From positions 3,846,501 through 3,910,500 of the forward strand of contig CM034128.1 of NCBI GenBank assembly GCA_019914995.1: a stretch of 64,000 bases of DNA, given 5' to 3'. Position 1 is the first letter of the stretch; each line of letters opens with the position of its first letter. Position numbers and translations under genes: made by a program. The notes beneath the pieces were generated by a model. It had not been told where the DNA came from, made no database searches, and saw only the letters and a program-made list of their open reading frames with translations. Below, piece by piece: positions 36,428-48,373 of this stretch. This DNA comes from Acanthochlamys bracteata. Its lineage: Eukaryota; Streptophyta; Magnoliopsida; Pandanales; Velloziaceae.

Positions 36428-39034
36428 GCCGTCAGTCAAAGATCACCGGCAAGAGAAACGATCAACAGCAGACAAGAAACAACTAGTACTACTGTTCTTC
36501 AAGAAATAGCGTTCAACGAAATTATGATATCTTTATACATAAGATGAGAGAAATTTTGGTACAGCATAACGCGAACTTTGCTTCTTGGATTTTAGATAAA
36601 CTAATAACAATCTGCCACTCTTCAAACTCTTAAATCTTCTTCTTGCTTCTTTCTTCTTCTTTGTTGCCTCTCTTCAATAGAAAATTGGATGATAGCAGTG
36701 GGAATGAATGAGAAGCAACGAAATAATCTATCAAGATCAACAGAAAAGAAAAAAAAACAAGATTCAAGATTAAAGAAAGAATCTGTGGAGAAAGGAAGCA
36801 AAAGAATTTTCTAAGCATGTGGGATGGATCATGGAAGTCAAACCAATGACAATTTTCAAGAGCAAATTCATTGGTAATGCTGTCAGCTTACGTATAAGCA
36901 TTGTCGTTATTCTAATAAAACAGCTACGTATAAACGTTGACTTCAGACTTGGAGCAGACAAAGTCTCTGACTATTTGATTTAAGCAACCAGAGAACTTCA
37001 TACGCTTGAAAAACCAGGTTCCGAAAAGCACCTGCTTTTTGGCAAACGAAATATGTTGTAGTTAAATGCTTTGATTTTTAAAAGAGAAGTAAGAAAAAGA
37101 AAGAGAGAGAATGGTGTTAAGTAATACTTTTGTACAAAGATATTATCTTTACTCATCTACCGAAGTAAAAAAAGAAAACTCATTTGCATATTTGTCAACA
37201 TAGCTTGAACTCAGACACTAACACCGACATTCTAGTGACTAGAGTGTAGAAATAGAAAAAGGTCTCATCTTTTTACTGATCACAGGAAAAGTAGGAGGTA
37301 GGACCTCAGTGGCATAGATCATTACATTTACAAAGAGAACTGGATTCATAATTCAGAATGTTAATTACAGTTGAGACAAGGTACATGCTCTTAAAGATAT
37401 TTACACAAAAAACAGTTGCTTGAAAGCTTCCCATACAAGCCCCTGAAAAGGAAATAGTAAAACCATGTAAACAAAATTAGGCTTTGGTGCGTTTAATATT
37501 GCTTACCATAAAACTAATTTTTTAATTTTTAATTTTATATTTTTTAATATATCTTTTATAAATATTTAGAAAATTTATTTAAAAATTTAAAAAATATAAA
37601 AAATATTTACATAGTAAAAAATGCTTTATGGAAACACAAAAACAAAATATAACTTACAGGAAAAAATTAATGAACAAGTAAATTTCTAACTAATATCTTT
37701 TCATTTTATTTGAAAGCCTGAATATGAGAAGGATTTAATTTAAGTGAGTCTCTAGCCAAGTTTAAAGATGAAAAGCCCCAAATAACTTTTTATTAACCGA
37801 TATCTATCTCCGAAAATAATTATGCGGATTCTAGGAGATGGGAATCCAATGAAAAAAAAAAAAAAAAAGTAATATTAAATCATGCTAATGTCATTTATAG
37901 GAAATAATGCACTCACAAAAACAGGACCACTTAAAAAAAGAACTATTTAAATAAAACACCCGAGAGAAATTCGTTGGTAGCATTATCCTATACTTTGTTC
38001 ACCTGAGTCATTGTTAGTGATGGTGGAGCATTTCTCCACCTTAATAATTTTTCTTCTTTCCTCATGAAACTTGGTGAAATATGTATCAACTAATTTGATG
38101 GATACATATAGACAAAAAACAAAACAAATTTGCTTCATTTTTTTATCTTTATATTTTTTAATTATTTAATATTTATTCTAATTAGATATTTATTTTAATT
38201 AGATATATTTAATATATATTTAATTTTATATTTATTTAATATCAATTGATTTTAGTTAGTAGAAAAATAATAAAACTATATAATCAAATTTTTTAATTAA
38301 AAAATTTGTTTAATTATATTAAATTATATCAAATATTAATTAAAAATCAAATTAATCTAAAATTATATTAATAAAATTAATTTAAGTTATATTAATTAAA
38401 TAGTTTAAAATTATATTAAAAAATAAATTAATATTAATAAAAAGAATATTTAAATTTTTTATAAAATTTTCTTTCTGGTACTTATTTATTTACCTATTTA
38501 TTCAAATTTAGTTAATTTATTATTTTTACTATATATTCAAACAATGCAAATTTAAATAAGTTATTTTTTATTCGTCCTCTTATTATATTTCAATCTATTT
38601 TCTTATTTTTATTTCTTAATCATGAATGCAAACATTCAGCAAGTTAAAAAATAAAATTAACTTCACAAAGACTTCTAACTAGAAGACCTTCACAGCTATA
38701 GTCTTTATACAAGTATTCACTTGTACCAGAAGGAACCACAACAACAGTGTACAGTGTACAATAACTGTCCAGTGAAACCAAGGTGATTTTTGAGTTATAC
38801 AAAAAATGGCTTTTCAAGTAACAACTACGTTTTCTACATGTATTATTTGCATGTCTGGGAAAATATACAACTTTCTGATCTGCAGAGAAAATAACAAATT
38901 ACAAATGCATCCTGGTCTTCAGACCATTTTGAGAATGTAAAGGAAGACAATCTGGATATTTCTTTAGGAATAGCTTACTGAGTATAAGGAACTCCTCTGT
39001 GAAATACCACGACTTGAAATTGAGGACGAAGTCA
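36428..39034. other. Spacer between BAT1-like gene and SRT2 copy A
   Basis: It contains the BAT1-like 5' UTR and promoter, an AT-rich element at about 37481-37645 (listed separately), an A run at 37853-37868, and a roughly 500-bp block of very AT-rich sequence at 38130-38620 with TTAATTAGATAT-like internal repeats. No gene seen. Confidence 0.5.
37481..37645. mobile_element. AT-rich MITE-like element (copy 2)
   Basis: It starts GCTTTGGTGCGTTTAATATT and ends near GCTTTATGGAAACACAAAAAC, whose reverse complement carries TGTGTTT against TGCGTTT on the left. The interior (TTTATAAATATTTAGAAAAT, TTATTTAAAAATTTAAAAAA) matches the element at 45428 closely and in the same orientation. Probably the same family, internally shortened. 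Confidence 0.4.
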
Positions 39035-41777
39035 TTAATTGATGCAAGGTATAGCAAGGGAGCCCATCTCAAGCAACCACGGCAGTATCTGCCATCGAGA
39101 AAAGAAACTTAGACAAATGGAATTCACGTACCCATTGGAAAATCAAAATTTCTAAACACCACCACAAGTTTGGAGAAATTAGAAACACTTACCTCACCAC
39201 ATCGAGCATTGATTTTCAAGGGTACAAGGTCATCTGCCCGAGTTTGGCCTATATTGACTATTGCTATTGCAGCATCTGCTTCATAGGCAGCTCTGTAGAA
39301 GATACATTTTCAAAAGATAATCAAGAACTTGTCATTAAATTGGTCGAGTCAACTACTTCACCTCTGTGCTACCTTTATTGTCCGAATTAGACATGTAGTC
39401 CAGAAAGACAATTAGTACGTCTACCTGATTTTAGGTCCCTTAACCTACCTTTGGCGACTCTATGAGCTTAAAGTAAAGCCAGAGTCGGCCAAGGATTGAT
39501 GATCATGCTCACTTAAGATCCTAACAAAATAAACTAGCCCATTCAATAAATTCACTTTCCAGATCTTACCCACCTATATAACAATGAAAATCCACAAGTG
39601 ACAAAATCAATGCTAAAGAAATAAATGCTCAGATGTTTTATCCTTCTTATATATAACATTCAAAAGTATGTAGAAGCATTTAGGAGTGAAATTAAGGTCA
39701 ACGAAAAAAGCACAGTCATGAGAATTGAACGATTAACAGCATACAAGATATTATCCCAGCATCTGCAGAAAGGAGAAATGTACCTGACAAGTCTAAAAGC
39801 AGACATAGTCATCAGTGAGGAACCTAACACAAGAAAAGCATCACATGTTTTTGCAGCTTCAATGGCTTTGTCAGCTCTATCCTTAGGGACATTATCACCG
39901 AAAAACACAACCTACAACAAAGTAAAGTAAACATGATTGAAAGGGGTAACTGCAAAAGGGACATGGCAATCAGTTATCTCACTACAATTACAAAAGGCCA
40001 AAAAAGAATATCTACACACAAAAGGCCAAAAAAGAATATCAAGATGCCTACATCAGGCTTCAGTAAACCACCACAATGCTGGCAACTGGGAATGGAAAAA
40101 TCCTCTTCCCAAAACTTCTCGTCAATCTCAATATCACCATCAGGCCTTTGTTGCATCCCAAAGCTTTTGTCTGAACCTGGAGGTCCACCTTCCAAGCTTT
40201 CGATCGCAGAAGCCCACTGTAAAAGGCTATAACCACATTTATCAGTACAAAAGGTATGAAACTCAAGCTATCTTTTAAGGTAGTATTTTATTGAAATGTG
40301 TTTTGCCCACCTTATATGCATGAATTGTATGCAAACATGCAATTATGGAAAAAGATATGCCATGTTTCATCATATCACTATCTTCTAAACACATATATAT
40401 TTTGATATTACCTTAGGATTGAGGGCCTTCACTTCATCCTGAAATGAATTTCGATCAATTGAATTGCCACAGTCTAAGCAAATCACAGTATAAACAGTTC
40501 CATGCAGTTCAAGTGGATTACTGCCAGCTCGATGCTGCAATCTGATAAAGAAACTAGGAATCATTGATGGAATCAAACTGACTTAGAGTATTACATTGGC
40601 GAGAATATTTATAAATTTAACCAACCTGTCCACATTCTGAGTAACCATGAAGTTTATTCGACCAACTTTCTCCAATGTTGCTAAAGCATAATGTGCAGCA
40701 CTTGGTTTTGCTGCAGTGAATCTTCTCCATCCAGCATAGCTCCTCGCCCAGTACCGTCTTCGTGCACGACTAGAACGAACAAACTCCTGATTGCAAATTT
40801 AATGGCATAAAATTGCAAATCCCAAATAGAATGGCATACAAGTATATCCAACTGGGTGCTAATTCAGCAGAAACATTCTTACACACATTTGAAGCCAGAA
40901 CCACTACTATTGTATTAATTAAATTGTATTATATTTTACCCAACTGACTAGTAGGCTGAGCATGTACCTGAATATCATCTTTAATCATGATACTCTGAAA
41001 TCATGCACTGCTATTAGGCAATCTGTATATGTTAACTCTCTCAAACTATTATTTTCTATGCTATTTTGTTCCTTCAGCATTTCTATCATGTAACACTGTC
41101 AAAAAGGTAGCAGAAGGTTTTGGTGCATCCTTCACATTTCAGTAGGTTCTTCAATTATTAACAATAACTCCATTATTTACAAAACCCTGCTCCTTATCAT
41201 GGTGCAAATAAGTTGTAAAAGACACCTCACCTGATGAGTGATTGGCTTGAAACCAGTACTGTAAGCACCATGAGGACTGAAACAGTATAAATTGCTGTAA
41301 CTAGTGAAAAAACGAAAGGGTTTTCTACACATAAAAAATGAGATAACAAACAAAACCAAGATATAGTACATATACCTTCTGTAATCAGGAATCCCAGACT
41401 CCGTGCTCATACCAGCTCCAGTTAAGACCATAAGCTTGCGGCTGAATCAAAAGCATAATAAGAATGCATTCGTTGCTGCAAAACTATTCTTTTTCAAATA
41501 CAAGCCTTTCCTAAAGTATGTAAACTAGCAGTTGCATATATTACCTTTGTTCAAAAAATTGGTGGAGATTATTCACATCCGAGATGCTCGGAGGGCCAGC
41601 ATCCGGGACGATATTCTTATCCCTGAGAAATGAAGTTCTATTTTGATCTTTCAAGGCAGTCTCAAAGGTGGTTGAGCTGCTATGTGCTGAGAGCAAACGC
41701 ATCAAAGGGTATTGAATTTGACATGCAGTTCCCATCTTTTGCCTCTTCACAAGCAATCCATACTTAATGGCATTCAT
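39035..41777 (-). CDS. SRT2: SRT2-type class II sirtuin, copy A
   Basis: NAD-dependent protein deacylase; Arabidopsis SRT2 (At5g09230) is mainly mitochondrial and has also been linked to defence and ethylene responses. Nine coding exons give 360 residues (Arabidopsis about 370): 41777-41545, 41441-41376, 41276-41231, 40786-40626, 40541-40412, 40216-40052, 39911-39784, 39292-39193, 39088-39035. The Rossmann motif is [14 protein letters not shown] (from 86), followed by TQNVDRLQHRAG. The catalytic His is in LELHGT (His182). The zinc Cys pairs are C190-x2-C193 and C257-x2-C260. The FGDNVPK and [12 protein letters not shown] blocks are intact. The basic N-terminus fits a mitochondrial presequence. 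NVDRLQH replaces the usual NVDRLHH. The C-terminus (ILPWLLEMGS) departs from the ILHRVL of Arabidopsis, which copy B keeps better. Confidence 0.92.
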
Positions 41778-42425
41778 TTTTGGAGACCCTAAAAAGAGAA
41801 CGACTTCATAATCCGGCAAGAGACCAAAAACATTTATATAAACCAAATTCTCATAGCAATAGCTAGAAAACTTGAACATCTTTACCTTTGTACACAGCAG
41901 CAAAATCTTCTCTGAAGCTTACAACAAGCTGCAATTGTTTACCCAATAAAAGAAAAGCTTCAGTTTAGACAAGTTTCAGTTACAAGTGCCACATCTTATA
42001 TTCACAAAACTCAAAGATGTAGATCATTGATACAACCAAATTCGCTACACCCAGTTTAGCTGGTCTTCAACAATCCTATACCAATATCACAGAAAATTTT
42101 ACTAAAGTTAGATGTTTTCGCATCTTTCACTACAAAGAAAACATGTCACCACTTCCCTTCTCCCTCAATTTCGAGAAACTTTTACTAAAAATTCCAATTA
42201 AAAAGAAACGTTTCTCAAATTTTCAATAATGAACCATCAACAAAACTCGGAAATTATTAGTAGCAAACATTGAATTGAAAGCTTACAGTTGAGCTCGATG
42301 GGATTGAAGAGATCAGCATATGAAACACTCAACCCGCCGGAGCGATGAATGGAGAGAGATTGAAACGAAGAAACAGGTCTCCGAGAGGTTCGTCGCCGCC
42401 CGCGCGATTGCCTCCATTTCCACGT
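41778..42425 (-). promoter_or_regulatory. Spliced 5' UTR of SRT2 copy A with a 34-codon uORF
   Basis: Splice sites define a leader: first exon ending at 42287 (AACT|GTAAGC), a small exon 41928-41886, then the coding exon starting at 41788. The first exon holds an ATG at 42417 opening a 34-residue frame (MEAIARAATNLSETC...) that ends at 42313, inside the same exon. If used, it would precede the sirtuin ATG at 41777. The leader is inferred from splice consensus only. Confidence 0.45.
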
Positions 42426-43154
42426 AGCTGTTGTTTCTACCGTTGCTTTCTCCCTCTGTGAGTAGTTTGCTGCCTAATAACAAACAGCAAACACAACAAT
42501 TTGGGGTAAAAAAATGAATTGGCAATTGCTTTTTTCAAATATAATGATTTTTCTTTTCATTTTTTTCATATTTAATAAACAAATGACGACCATGGGCAAA
42601 ATAAAACATCATGACATTGATAAGTATAAAATTATTCACTTTTATATTTACTTATTGTAATTTAAATATTAAATTTTATATTTATAAATTAAATTATTAT
42701 ATTATTATGCATATTAAGCAAATAAAAATTTTAAAAATAATAAAAAATTGGTAAATCTAAAAAGAAAGAAAGAATTAATTAATAAGGTATTGAACCACTA
42801 GTTGATCTTTTAATTTGGACCAAATTAGAATTAAGAAAAAAAAATAGATTCTTATTAAAAATTGACAATTATATTTTTTTAATCACGTCTCAGCAATAAT
42901 TTGTTATATATTTTTTTACAAATCGTTGAGAATAACCTCTACGTCTAATTTCTCATTAAATAATCTCCTTCTCATTCTGAAATTTTTGTCTTAAAACTCT
43001 TTTACATATTTGAAACCGTATCATTAAATTGCTACAGCAAAGAGTCTCACTTGATTTTAATATTTTTTAATTTTTGTAAAGAAAATTTGAGAGCTTTGAG
43101 GATATGGGATTCATTTCTAATTTTTCAAAAGTGAATAAAGATTAGTAATAATTT

Positions 43155-43488
43155 TGGAATGGCCTCTAAGTTAAACTAGCTCCAAAGTAGTGTGAAGCAC
43201 TTATGGGCTTGAGTGAAAGATGGACCAATCAGACGGTGAGACTTGGTTAGTAACATAAGAGAGTAGAAATATTGTAACTAACTAAATAATAAACTAGATA
43301 ATTTGAATATAGGCCACCAATCCGTTTTAGATTGTATAAAGTTGATCTGGTTTGGTAGGTTAATAATCCACGCCTTTTAACGGTCACATATTAGAAGAAA
43401 AGTGTTGAAATATGTATATAGTTATTGTAAAAAATACTAATCCACAAGTAATTAGCTAATTATTTTAAAATATAGAGTTAATCTTGCA
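43155..43488 (+). mobile_element. Probable diverged solo LTR related to the TRIM at 62505
   Basis: About 334 bases align collinearly with the TRIM LTRs (340 and 321 bases). Shared blocks are GGCCTC(C/T)AA near the start, TTAGTA(A/G)C(A/G)TA, then AATCCAC..CTTTTAA..GTCACAT, and AATTATTTTAAAA near the end. It begins TGG and ends TGCA, with no clear target duplication. No second LTR or primer-binding site is adjacent, so a solo LTR is the simplest reading. Confidence 0.4.
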
Positions 43489-44945
43489 GATTGAATAGAC
43501 AACAGTAAATCATCAAAATCAAGAGGCTATAATCGATCACCACCATGACATTTGAGACTAGAGCCATAGTAGTAAAGAAAACAAATAAACAAAATGAATA
43601 GCGAAAATGGAAGGAGTTAACGCACCTAAATTTGCTTCTCTATTTTTCTTTTATATTATGTTATACAAACCATGTTGTGTGTAATTTGAAAATGACTAAC
43701 TAAATTCTCTTGAACTGGAATTATACATGAACCACTGATAATTTAATTTAAAATTTTTAATATTATTTGATGTATGGATAGTTGAATTGATCGTGAATTG
43801 TTAAATCTTGTATGAAAAATTATTTAGATATTGAATTTTTATTTATCAATATTGGATCTAAATTTTGAATTTATAATTAATTATATTCAAAATGACTAAT
43901 CAGAACATAATTTATTAATTATAGAATTAATAACTATAATTAATATTTATGGGATCAAAGTAAGTGCAATTATATGATTTATAATTTTACAAATTTTAAT
44001 GCATCTTTATTAATTTCTAAATAAAGAGTTAGATAAAATTAGATATTATGTGATTGTAAACTAAACCAAACTTAGAATTATATTTAAAAATCGTGCATTA
44101 AAACATGACCAAAACGTTAGATACTAAATCTTCACAACCATTATCATCTGCTATTATATTTATTTAAATTTAAATTAAAGACATTAGTGGTAGGTTACAA
44201 AATTATAATTATTATTAATTTTGTTTTAAAGAGTCTATACATTGTTTCACTTTCTTATCTTCTAAATTTTCAGTCTCACAGAATATAACTCTTTACAACT
44301 TAGTTTGAATTAGCGTTAGCTATTATACTGTAGATGACAACCATAATAAAGTATAAATTATGATAGAATTTCTGAAACTTTGTTTAAGTGATTTTGCCTT
44401 ATTCAAGTATTACCTAATAGTATTTATATAATTTAAAAATACAAAAGTATGATTAAAAAATAGTGCATTGTTATATATATAGTTTGTACCACTCAATAAA
44501 TATTTTTTTATTTTTATTTTAAATAATAATTATAAAAAACATTTATTGAAATTATTTTAAATATTAGAACTAAACATATTTAATATAATTCTATGAATTA
44601 TGTTGAAGTATATTTGGTCTTACAAAACTTAGGATGTTAGTTAAATTTAGAATTTAGATTTAAAATCTCTTTGTTAATTGTTTTTTCAACTTATTTATAT
44701 TTAAAGTAGAGTACATTATCAAACATATTTTCTAACATTTGAAAAAAAAAATGATAGTATCAAAATCTAACTCTAAATAGCAAAACAATTCTTCATATTC
44801 TTATATCATGATAATATTGTGTGTTAGATGCGATATATCATATGTGCTTATTTATTAGTCTGTGGCATGCTTTATTTTAAATTGTATTTACTAATTTATT
44901 TTAATCCAATGAGATATCAAGTAAGCACATAAAATAAGATGCATA

Positions 44946-45121
44946 GGGCGTGCTTACTTCGCTTTAAAATGAGTTATGAAATGAGTTTACGAAAAATAAG
45001 TTAATAAAAATGTGGAAGTTTAAAAATGAGTTTAAGTTTTGTGTTTATTTTTTATTGAACTAGAGTTGAAAGTGAAACTTTTGGGCAAAAAATTAAATTT
45101 AAAGCCTAAAGAAACACACCC
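44946..45121. mobile_element. Small inverted-repeat element with GGGYGTG ends
   Basis: A 176-bp AT-rich block begins GGGCGTGCTTACTTCG and ends AAAGAAACACACCC, whose reverse complement is GGGTGTGTTTCTTT. These imperfect inverted ends and the lack of coding potential suggest a MITE relic. Target duplication is unclear. Confidence 0.4.
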
Positions 45122-45427
45122 ATAGTGTAACTAATTTTAGCATCCACTATCTATATAATCCTGCAACTCTCTAATACAAAATCAGTAAATATAAATCTAA
45201 CCGTTTTGTAAATAAATTTAGGTAGTACCAACTTATAAACATTCTCATTGAAGTTTCACGTCATATATAACAGAGGACCATCCCACTTACATAATTTAGG
45301 TAGATGATTGTTTATTCATCTACATGTTTCACTCAAAAACAAGGGGGACTCGTTGAGGTACACGGAGTCTGATCCATTTACATATCGACTATTTGCAAAT
45401 GAAAGTTGCTGCTCGGAGCATTTATTA

Positions 45428-45685
45428 GGCTGCGTTTGGTAGTGCATGTTAAATACAATTTTTTAACTTTTTTTTATTTTATATTTTTAATATATATTTT
45501 ATAAATATTCAAAAAATTTATTTAAAATTTAAATAGTGTAAAAAAATTGTACGTAATAAAAAAATTTTATTGCATATTTTTATTATTTTTTTAGAAGTAA
45601 AAAAATAGAGTTCGTTTATCAAAAAAACAAAAATATCTCTTATTTTAAAAAAATTCTATTTTATAAGTAATCCCAAACGTAGTAT
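45428..45685. mobile_element. AT-rich MITE-like element (copy 3)
   Basis: Left end GGCTGCGTTTGGTAGTGC; right end AATCCCAAACGTAGTATG, whose reverse complement gives CATACTACGTTTGGGATT. The cores (GCGTTTGG and ACGTTTGG) form an imperfect inverted repeat about 258 bases apart. The interior matches copies at 32613 (inverted) and 37481 (direct). It lies about 150 bases beyond the SRT2-B stop codon. Confidence 0.5.
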
Positions 45686-45837
45686 GAACAGCTTCATTTA
45701 AAGATAATACATAAGAAATTAGGAAATTTCTTGTGCTGAAAGGAATGCTGAATGGACATCAAGCAATCATGAATGAATGGCAATGCTCCTTTCACAATCA
45801 AGAAATTTCTTCGATGCAAAAACTAATTTTACTGAAG

Positions 45838-48373
45838 TTAGTAGGCGACAGTGTTACACTCAGCAATGTATCCTATCTCAAGCAATCTGTGTAATACCTG
45901 GTTTCCAAAAGAAATGCGTGAACAATACCTTTGTAAACCTATTAAAAAGCTTGAAACTGATAATGAAGGCAAGCTAATAATTGATCAACATGGTTTACAT
46001 CTCACCTCCCCGCATTGTGCATTGATCTTCAAGTGCACGAAATCATCAGCTCGAGTTTTCCCCACATTTACTATTGCAATTGCAGCATCCATTTCATAGG
46101 CAGCTCTGCAGATGATGAATTTTGAAGGTCACTGAGGATAGCTTAGAAACATTACAGAATCTGAAACTAATATACCTACGGATTATATGATCATCTGCCT
46201 ACAAACTCAAACTACAAATATACGAGTATACCTTGCGAGTCTAAAAGCAGACATGGTCATCAGTGAGGAGCCCAGAATGAGAAGGGCATCACACTTTTTC
46301 ACAGCTTCCATGGCTTTGTCAGCTCTTTCCTTAGGCACATTATCACCAAACAGAACTACCTATATAGCAGCAGCATTAAGGTTCAGTTTCTAACATTCTA
46401 AAAATATCATGAACTGACTCGGACATAAAACATGCCAGAAATCATCATTAAGCACCATGGAGAACACCACAGTGACCTGTATTATGATTCACAACATAAT
46501 ATAGTTGCCTTACTACAGGGAACGTCTATCATGATACAATGTCAGCTTACTTCATAGGTATAATTAAAGGTGTTCTTTCATAGTTCAAAGCTTCAAACTG
46601 TAACAAGCATGGGCAGAATGTGAATGCTGTAGTTACCAACAATGTATTCAACAAAATCATACATCGAATGGATCAAATATCTTTCTTCTTAAACTGCTAC
46701 AATTAAAGGCCAAAAGCATTTTAAAAGAAGCTGCTATCCATATCAAAGGAAAGTAGTGGTAGTGATGTTCAGCAAATAAGAAGGTTAGAAAATCAGAAGG
46801 TTCTTACATCAGGTTTCAGCATACCGCCACAATGGTGGCAGCTTGGAATTGTAAAATCTTCTTCCCAAAACTTTTTATCAATTTCGATATCTCCATCAGG
46901 CCTTTGTTGCACCCCAATGCTCTCATCAGTTCCAGGACTTCCACCCTCCAAATTCTCAATTGCTGAAGCCCACTGTAAGAAGCTATAATCATGCCCATCA
47001 ATATGGATAATACAGTGGTTCACTTGTTTTAGCAATGCAAATGAAGTACGTCCACAGTTTTGGGGCCAAAAGATTCTTTTTCCTAATGACTAGAATTAGA
47101 TTTAAAATAATGTGAGAGCTAGATTATGAAGATCAACTTATATAAATTGTTGCAGAAAATGTATTCTAAAGCGGAGGGCACAAGATGGTAAACCATATCC
47201 ATTGTTGCTTCTTAAAGATAGAATAAAAACAATGCTTTGTGATATTACCTCAGGGTTAAGTGCTTTCATTTGTTCCTGAAACGAACTTCTGTCAAATGAA
47301 CTACCACAGTCCATGCAGATAACAGTATAAATAGTTCCATGCAATTCAAGTGGGCTACTGCCAGCAAGATGGTGCAATCTGAGAAATAAATAAGGAATCA
47401 TAAAGATATTTAGTCAAGATCATGGTTAAGATGGTTATGCAGACAACAGGAGGAATGACTTCAGCACCTATCCACATTCTGAGTAACCATAAAATTGACT
47501 CGACCAACTTTCTCTAGAGATGCTATAGCACGATGTGCTGCATTTGGTTGTGCTGCAGTTAATCTCCTCCATCCAGCATAGCTCCTCGCCCAGTATCGCC
47601 TCCGGACATGATAAGAATTAATAAACTCCTGTTTCCGAAATCCAATGAGTAAAACATGCAGCCAGAAAAACCATCAATTTTGACATATGACAAAGGAGTG
47701 TTAATAGACCATGAACATTCTGCGTTATTCACTTCAGAGTTCAATTGCGTTGCACCACTTGATTATATGAAGGGCAAGTGAATTCATGAGAGCAAACTAT
47801 AAATAAGAATCTTACTTTATGAGTGACTGGCTTGAAACCTCTATTGTAAGCCCCATGTGGACTGCAAGAAGATAGTATCAGTTTCTTTTAATACTTAGCA
47901 AGAATTAAGAGGTATCCAGGGTTTTGCTAGAAAGGATTCTGATTTGTAGACCTATAATACAAAAGAAACTAGTACCTTCTATAATCAGGAATCCCGGATT
48001 CTGTGCTCATCCCTGCTCCAGTCAATATGATGAGCTTGCGGCTGCAGCAAATGAAAGCTACGTTAAAAAAAGAAAAAGAAGCTATAATTTAGGCCAATAA
48101 AATTCAAGCTACTAACTTTTCTATTGCATTGCCAAGGCAATTATACCTCTGCTCGAAAAACTGCAGTAGATTATTTACATCCGATACACTTGGAGGATCA
48201 GCATCAGGAACTACCTTCTTATCCTTTAGAACTGAATTTCTAGTTTGATCTGTTGATGTAGCATCAACAGTAGCTGAGTAATTATATGCTGCCAGTGACT
48301 GAATTTGAGGGAACCGGATAGCGAATTCGTCAAGTTTTCTCGTGACAAGCAACCCACGCTTGAAGGTATTCAT
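45838..48373 (-). CDS. SRT2: SRT2-type class II sirtuin, copy B
   Basis: Second tandem sirtuin with the same exon phases as copy A and the same length, 360 residues: 48373-48147, 48041-47976, 47861-47816, 47628-47468, 47378-47249, 46972-46808, 46359-46232, 46105-46006, 45897-45838. Internal exons 2-8 have identical sizes in both copies; only the first (227 versus 233) and last (60 versus 54) differ. [26 protein letters not shown], catalytic LELHGT (His180), zinc CMDCG and CHHCGG, and [12 protein letters not shown] are intact, so it looks functional. The last exon gives [19 protein letters not shown], closer to the Arabidopsis C-terminus than copy A. Divergence is concentrated in the N-terminal presequence and surface regions. 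Both copies read leftwards on the minus strand, so B is upstream of A. Confidence 0.92.

Larger units (their letters stand above)
42426..45837. other. Spacer between the tandem SRT2 copies
   Basis: AT-rich sequence with no supported gene. It contains the SRT2-A promoter, a probable solo LTR (43155-43488), a small inverted-repeat element (44946-45121) and an AT-rich MITE-like element (45428-45685). The 3' UTR of SRT2 copy B ends just right of it. No duplicated exon remnants were seen. Confidence 0.5.

Noticed and set aside
36428..36439. Upstream extension of the BAT1-like frame
   Set aside because: It begins with TTG; the ATG at 36427 is the first usable start and fits the family.
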